From an uncultured Flavobacteriales bacterium (GTDB lineage Bacteria > Bacteroidota > Bacteroidia > Flavobacteriales_F > PHOS-HE28): a stretch of DNA of 64,000 nucleotides. Location: assembly GCA_937872175.1 (NCBI GenBank), contig CALMPI010000001.1:1-64000 (forward strand). Reading direction: 5' to 3'. Under the pieces are notes generated by a model. The model was not told the origin of the DNA. It made no database searches and saw only the letters and a list, made by a program, of their open reading frames with translations. Positions 62,694 to 64,000 of this stretch are shown here, in pieces (positions within the stretch are counted from its first letter, which is position 1; every line of letters starts with the position of its first letter). Both the position numbers and the translations under genes were made by a program.

Positions 62694-63069
62694 GGGCTTG
62701 GGGGAGGTTGGTCGTGGACCACGAAACTATGGCTCCACCGGGGACCACCGGGGCTGTGGAGCGCATCGCAGCCACCGGCTTCCATGGACGTGCGCCGCTG
62801 CAGGACCGCGCACGCCATATCCCGGGGGAGCTTACAGGAGCACCACGGAACCAGCGTTGGCGCACCAACGAAGGAGGAGCCCGCCAGAAAGGATGTTCAC
62901 GAAGCCGTTCCAAGCTTCCCCTCTCCAGGCCATGGCGCGGCCGGTGGAGAAGGGATACCTGGCGTGGCCCCGGTGGGTGGGGTGATCAGCTCCTCGCGCG
63001 AGTTGGGGCGCGGGAGGCCCTGTTCCGAACCGGGAGATGGACGCTGCTATGGGTTAGGTTTGGACCGAG
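62694..63069. other. Gene-free stretch containing the second HD-end repeat
   Basis: 376 nt between the DUF4287 gene start and the Fic gene start. It contains the duplicated end of the HD gene (62924-62985) and the palindrome CTCGCGCGAG at 62993-63002. No other gene or RNA is recognised. Confidence 0.5.
62924..62985 (+). repeat. 62-bp direct repeat, copy 2 (relic of HD gene 3' end)
   Basis: 59 of 62 bases match 60878-60939, giving the peptide MARPVEKGYLAWPRWVG and the same TGA. The period is 2046 bp, so everything from 60940 to 62985 is the inserted unit. Confidence 0.9.
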
Positions 63070-63867
63070 ATGCCCCCGAGCTTCCGGATCCTCCCCACCC
63101 TGTTGCTGGAACCCTACCAGCTGGCCGTGGCGGATCATCCCTTGGAACGTTACCGCACCTTGCAGGACAGCGAACTGTCCGTAAAGGCCTTCAGCTTCCA
63201 CACCTCGGTCTCGGCCGTATTCTCCAGCAAGATCGAGGGCGAAGAGATCGAACTGGACAGCTACGTCAAGCACAAGCGCTTCGGCATTCCCTTCCGGCCG
63301 GACCACACCCAGAAGGTGGACGACCTCTACGCTGCCTACCAATTCGCGCAGGCCAAGCCCTTGGATCGTGACACCCTGCTGGAGACCCACCGGATGCTCA
63401 CCCGCCACATCCTTCCCGCAGGCCGGGGCGGCCGGGTGCGCACCAGCGCCATGTACGTGACCACGCCCGATGGCCGCATCGAGTACGTGGCCACGCCCCC
63501 CCATGCCGTGCAGGCCGAGCTGGACAAGTACTTCGCCGACCTGGCGCTGCTGCACACCATGGACCTGTCCCTGGCGCAGGTGTTCCATTACGCGGCCTTG
63601 TTGCACCTGGTGTTCGTGAAGATCCACCCCTTCGACGATGGCAACGGGCGCTGCGCACGCCTGCTGGAAAAGTGGTTCCTCGTTCAAAAGCTCGGCGAAA
63701 AGGCCTGGCTCATCCCCAGCGAGCGCCATTACTACCAGCACCACCAGCAGTACTACCGCAACATCCGCATGCTCGGGCTGGAGTATGATGCCCTGGACTA
63801 CGCGCAGGCCCTGCCCTTTCTGCTGATGCTCCCCGCCGCTCTGGAGAAACCAACGCCGGGAACCTGA
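63070..63867 (+). CDS. Fic family protein
   Basis: 265 residues. The catalytic Fic motif HPFDDGNGR is intact at residues 186-194, with the His for AMP transfer. SSKIEGEEIEL (52-62) is the inhibitory helix motif (S/T-x-x-x-E-G/N), placed N-terminally as in class II Fic proteins. FHYAALLHLVFVKIHPF precedes the catalytic loop. Fic proteins transfer AMP or other nucleotides to target proteins; the target is unknown. Close to the toxin-antitoxin insert, so possibly also acquired. Confidence 0.9.
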   Translation: MPPSFRILPTLLLEPYQLAVADHPLERYRTLQDSELSVKAFSFHTSVSAVFSSKIEGEEIELDSYVKHKRFGIPFRPDHTQKVDDLYAAYQFAQAKPLDRDTLLETHRMLTRHILPAGRGGRVRTSAMYVTTPDGRIEYVATPPHAVQAELDKYFADLALLHTMDLSLAQVFHYAALLHLVFVKIHPFDDGNGRCARLLEKWFLVQKLGEKAWLIPSERHYYQHHQQYYRNIRMLGLEYDALDYAQALPFLLMLPAALEKPTPGT

Positions 63868-64000
63868 GCTGGGGGTGGACCAGCACCTGGCGTGGCCACC
63901 CCGAACCCGCGAGCGCCAGTGGGAGCGGGAAAGGACGAACGGCCGTGAACGGCGCGAGCGTGGATGCTCGCGCGAGGTGGGTTGGGCCTTGGTCGTGTTC
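63868..64000. other. Window-end stretch without a gene
   Basis: It contains ACCTGGCGTGGCC (63885-63897), a 13-nt fragment of the HD-end repeat, and CTCGCGCGAG (63967-63976), the palindrome also found beside repeat copy 2. No gene start is supported before the window ends. Confidence 0.35.

Noticed and set aside
60952-63867. Prophage or full integrative element
   Set aside because: No integrase, structural, replication or conjugation genes are seen. Only the repeats point to insertion.

Overview
The window is a GC-rich chromosomal segment from a member of the Bacteroidota, most likely a Flavobacteriales-like bacterium. The evidence is a type IX secretion/gliding set (GldJ, PorU, PorV, a PorP/SprF-type protein, PorX), several secreted proteins with a C-terminal T9SS-type sorting domain, and promoters that use the Bacteroidota -7 box TAnnTTTG instead of a sigma70 -10. 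Coding density is high and many neighbouring genes overlap by 4 nt (ATGA or GTGA). The organism is inferred from gene content only.

Layout. 1-80: 3' part of a tRNA-Val and its terminator. 0.1-5 kb (minus): exbB-exbD-exbD-tonB-folC behind a Glu/Leu/Phe/Val dehydrogenase gene. 5-8.7 kb: anmK, an acyl-CoA dehydrogenase and murF. 8.7-17 kb: the T9SS core, gldJ and a porP/sprF-type gene (minus) divergent from porU-porV (plus), followed by ispF. 17.5-22 kb: a DUF4956/VTC polyphosphate polymerase pair, cdd, pdhA and pdhC. 22-32 kb: a lipoprotein, a methyltransferase, a CHAD protein, recG, a YhhN protein, a GNAT/fatty-acid hydroxylase pair and pheT. 31.7-44 kb: a surface-protein region with five T9SS cargo genes, an ECF sigma factor translationally coupled to a membrane protein that ends in an outer-membrane barrel, ppa, an SRPBCC protein and hutU. 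44-53.5 kb: a DUF5522 protein, a LysM glucosaminidase, a truncated hemoglobin, a TrkA/TrkH potassium system, a large anchored propeller-like protein, rnhB and a glycosyltransferase. 53.7-60.9 kb: another T9SS cargo gene, a possible caspase-like secreted protein, small membrane proteins, ald-tsaE-porX and an HD phosphohydrolase. 60.9-64 kb: an accessory segment with a zeta-type toxin/antitoxin pair, a DUF4287/DUF5655 protein and a Fic protein.

How the parts fit: PorU, PorV and the PorP/SprF protein act at the outer membrane, GldJ is a periplasmic lipoprotein of the same machine and PorX its regulator. The T9SS cargo proteins in the window are plausible clients. ExbBD-TonB energises outer-membrane transport. 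VTC polymerase, DUF4956, a CHAD protein and pyrophosphatase together suggest polyphosphate metabolism.

The most unusual observations are: (1) two places where inserted DNA is bracketed by long direct repeats that re-create the 3' end of a host gene (LysM/hemoglobin and HD/toxin), the first enclosing two copies of a strong palindrome; (2) an ECF sigma factor paired with a one-polypeptide protein that appears to run from cytoplasm to outer membrane; (3) a set of genes whose -7 box lies only 3-5 nt before the start codon, implying leaderless mRNAs, plus back-to-back symmetric promoters; (4) a secreted protein with caspase-like His and Cys motifs.
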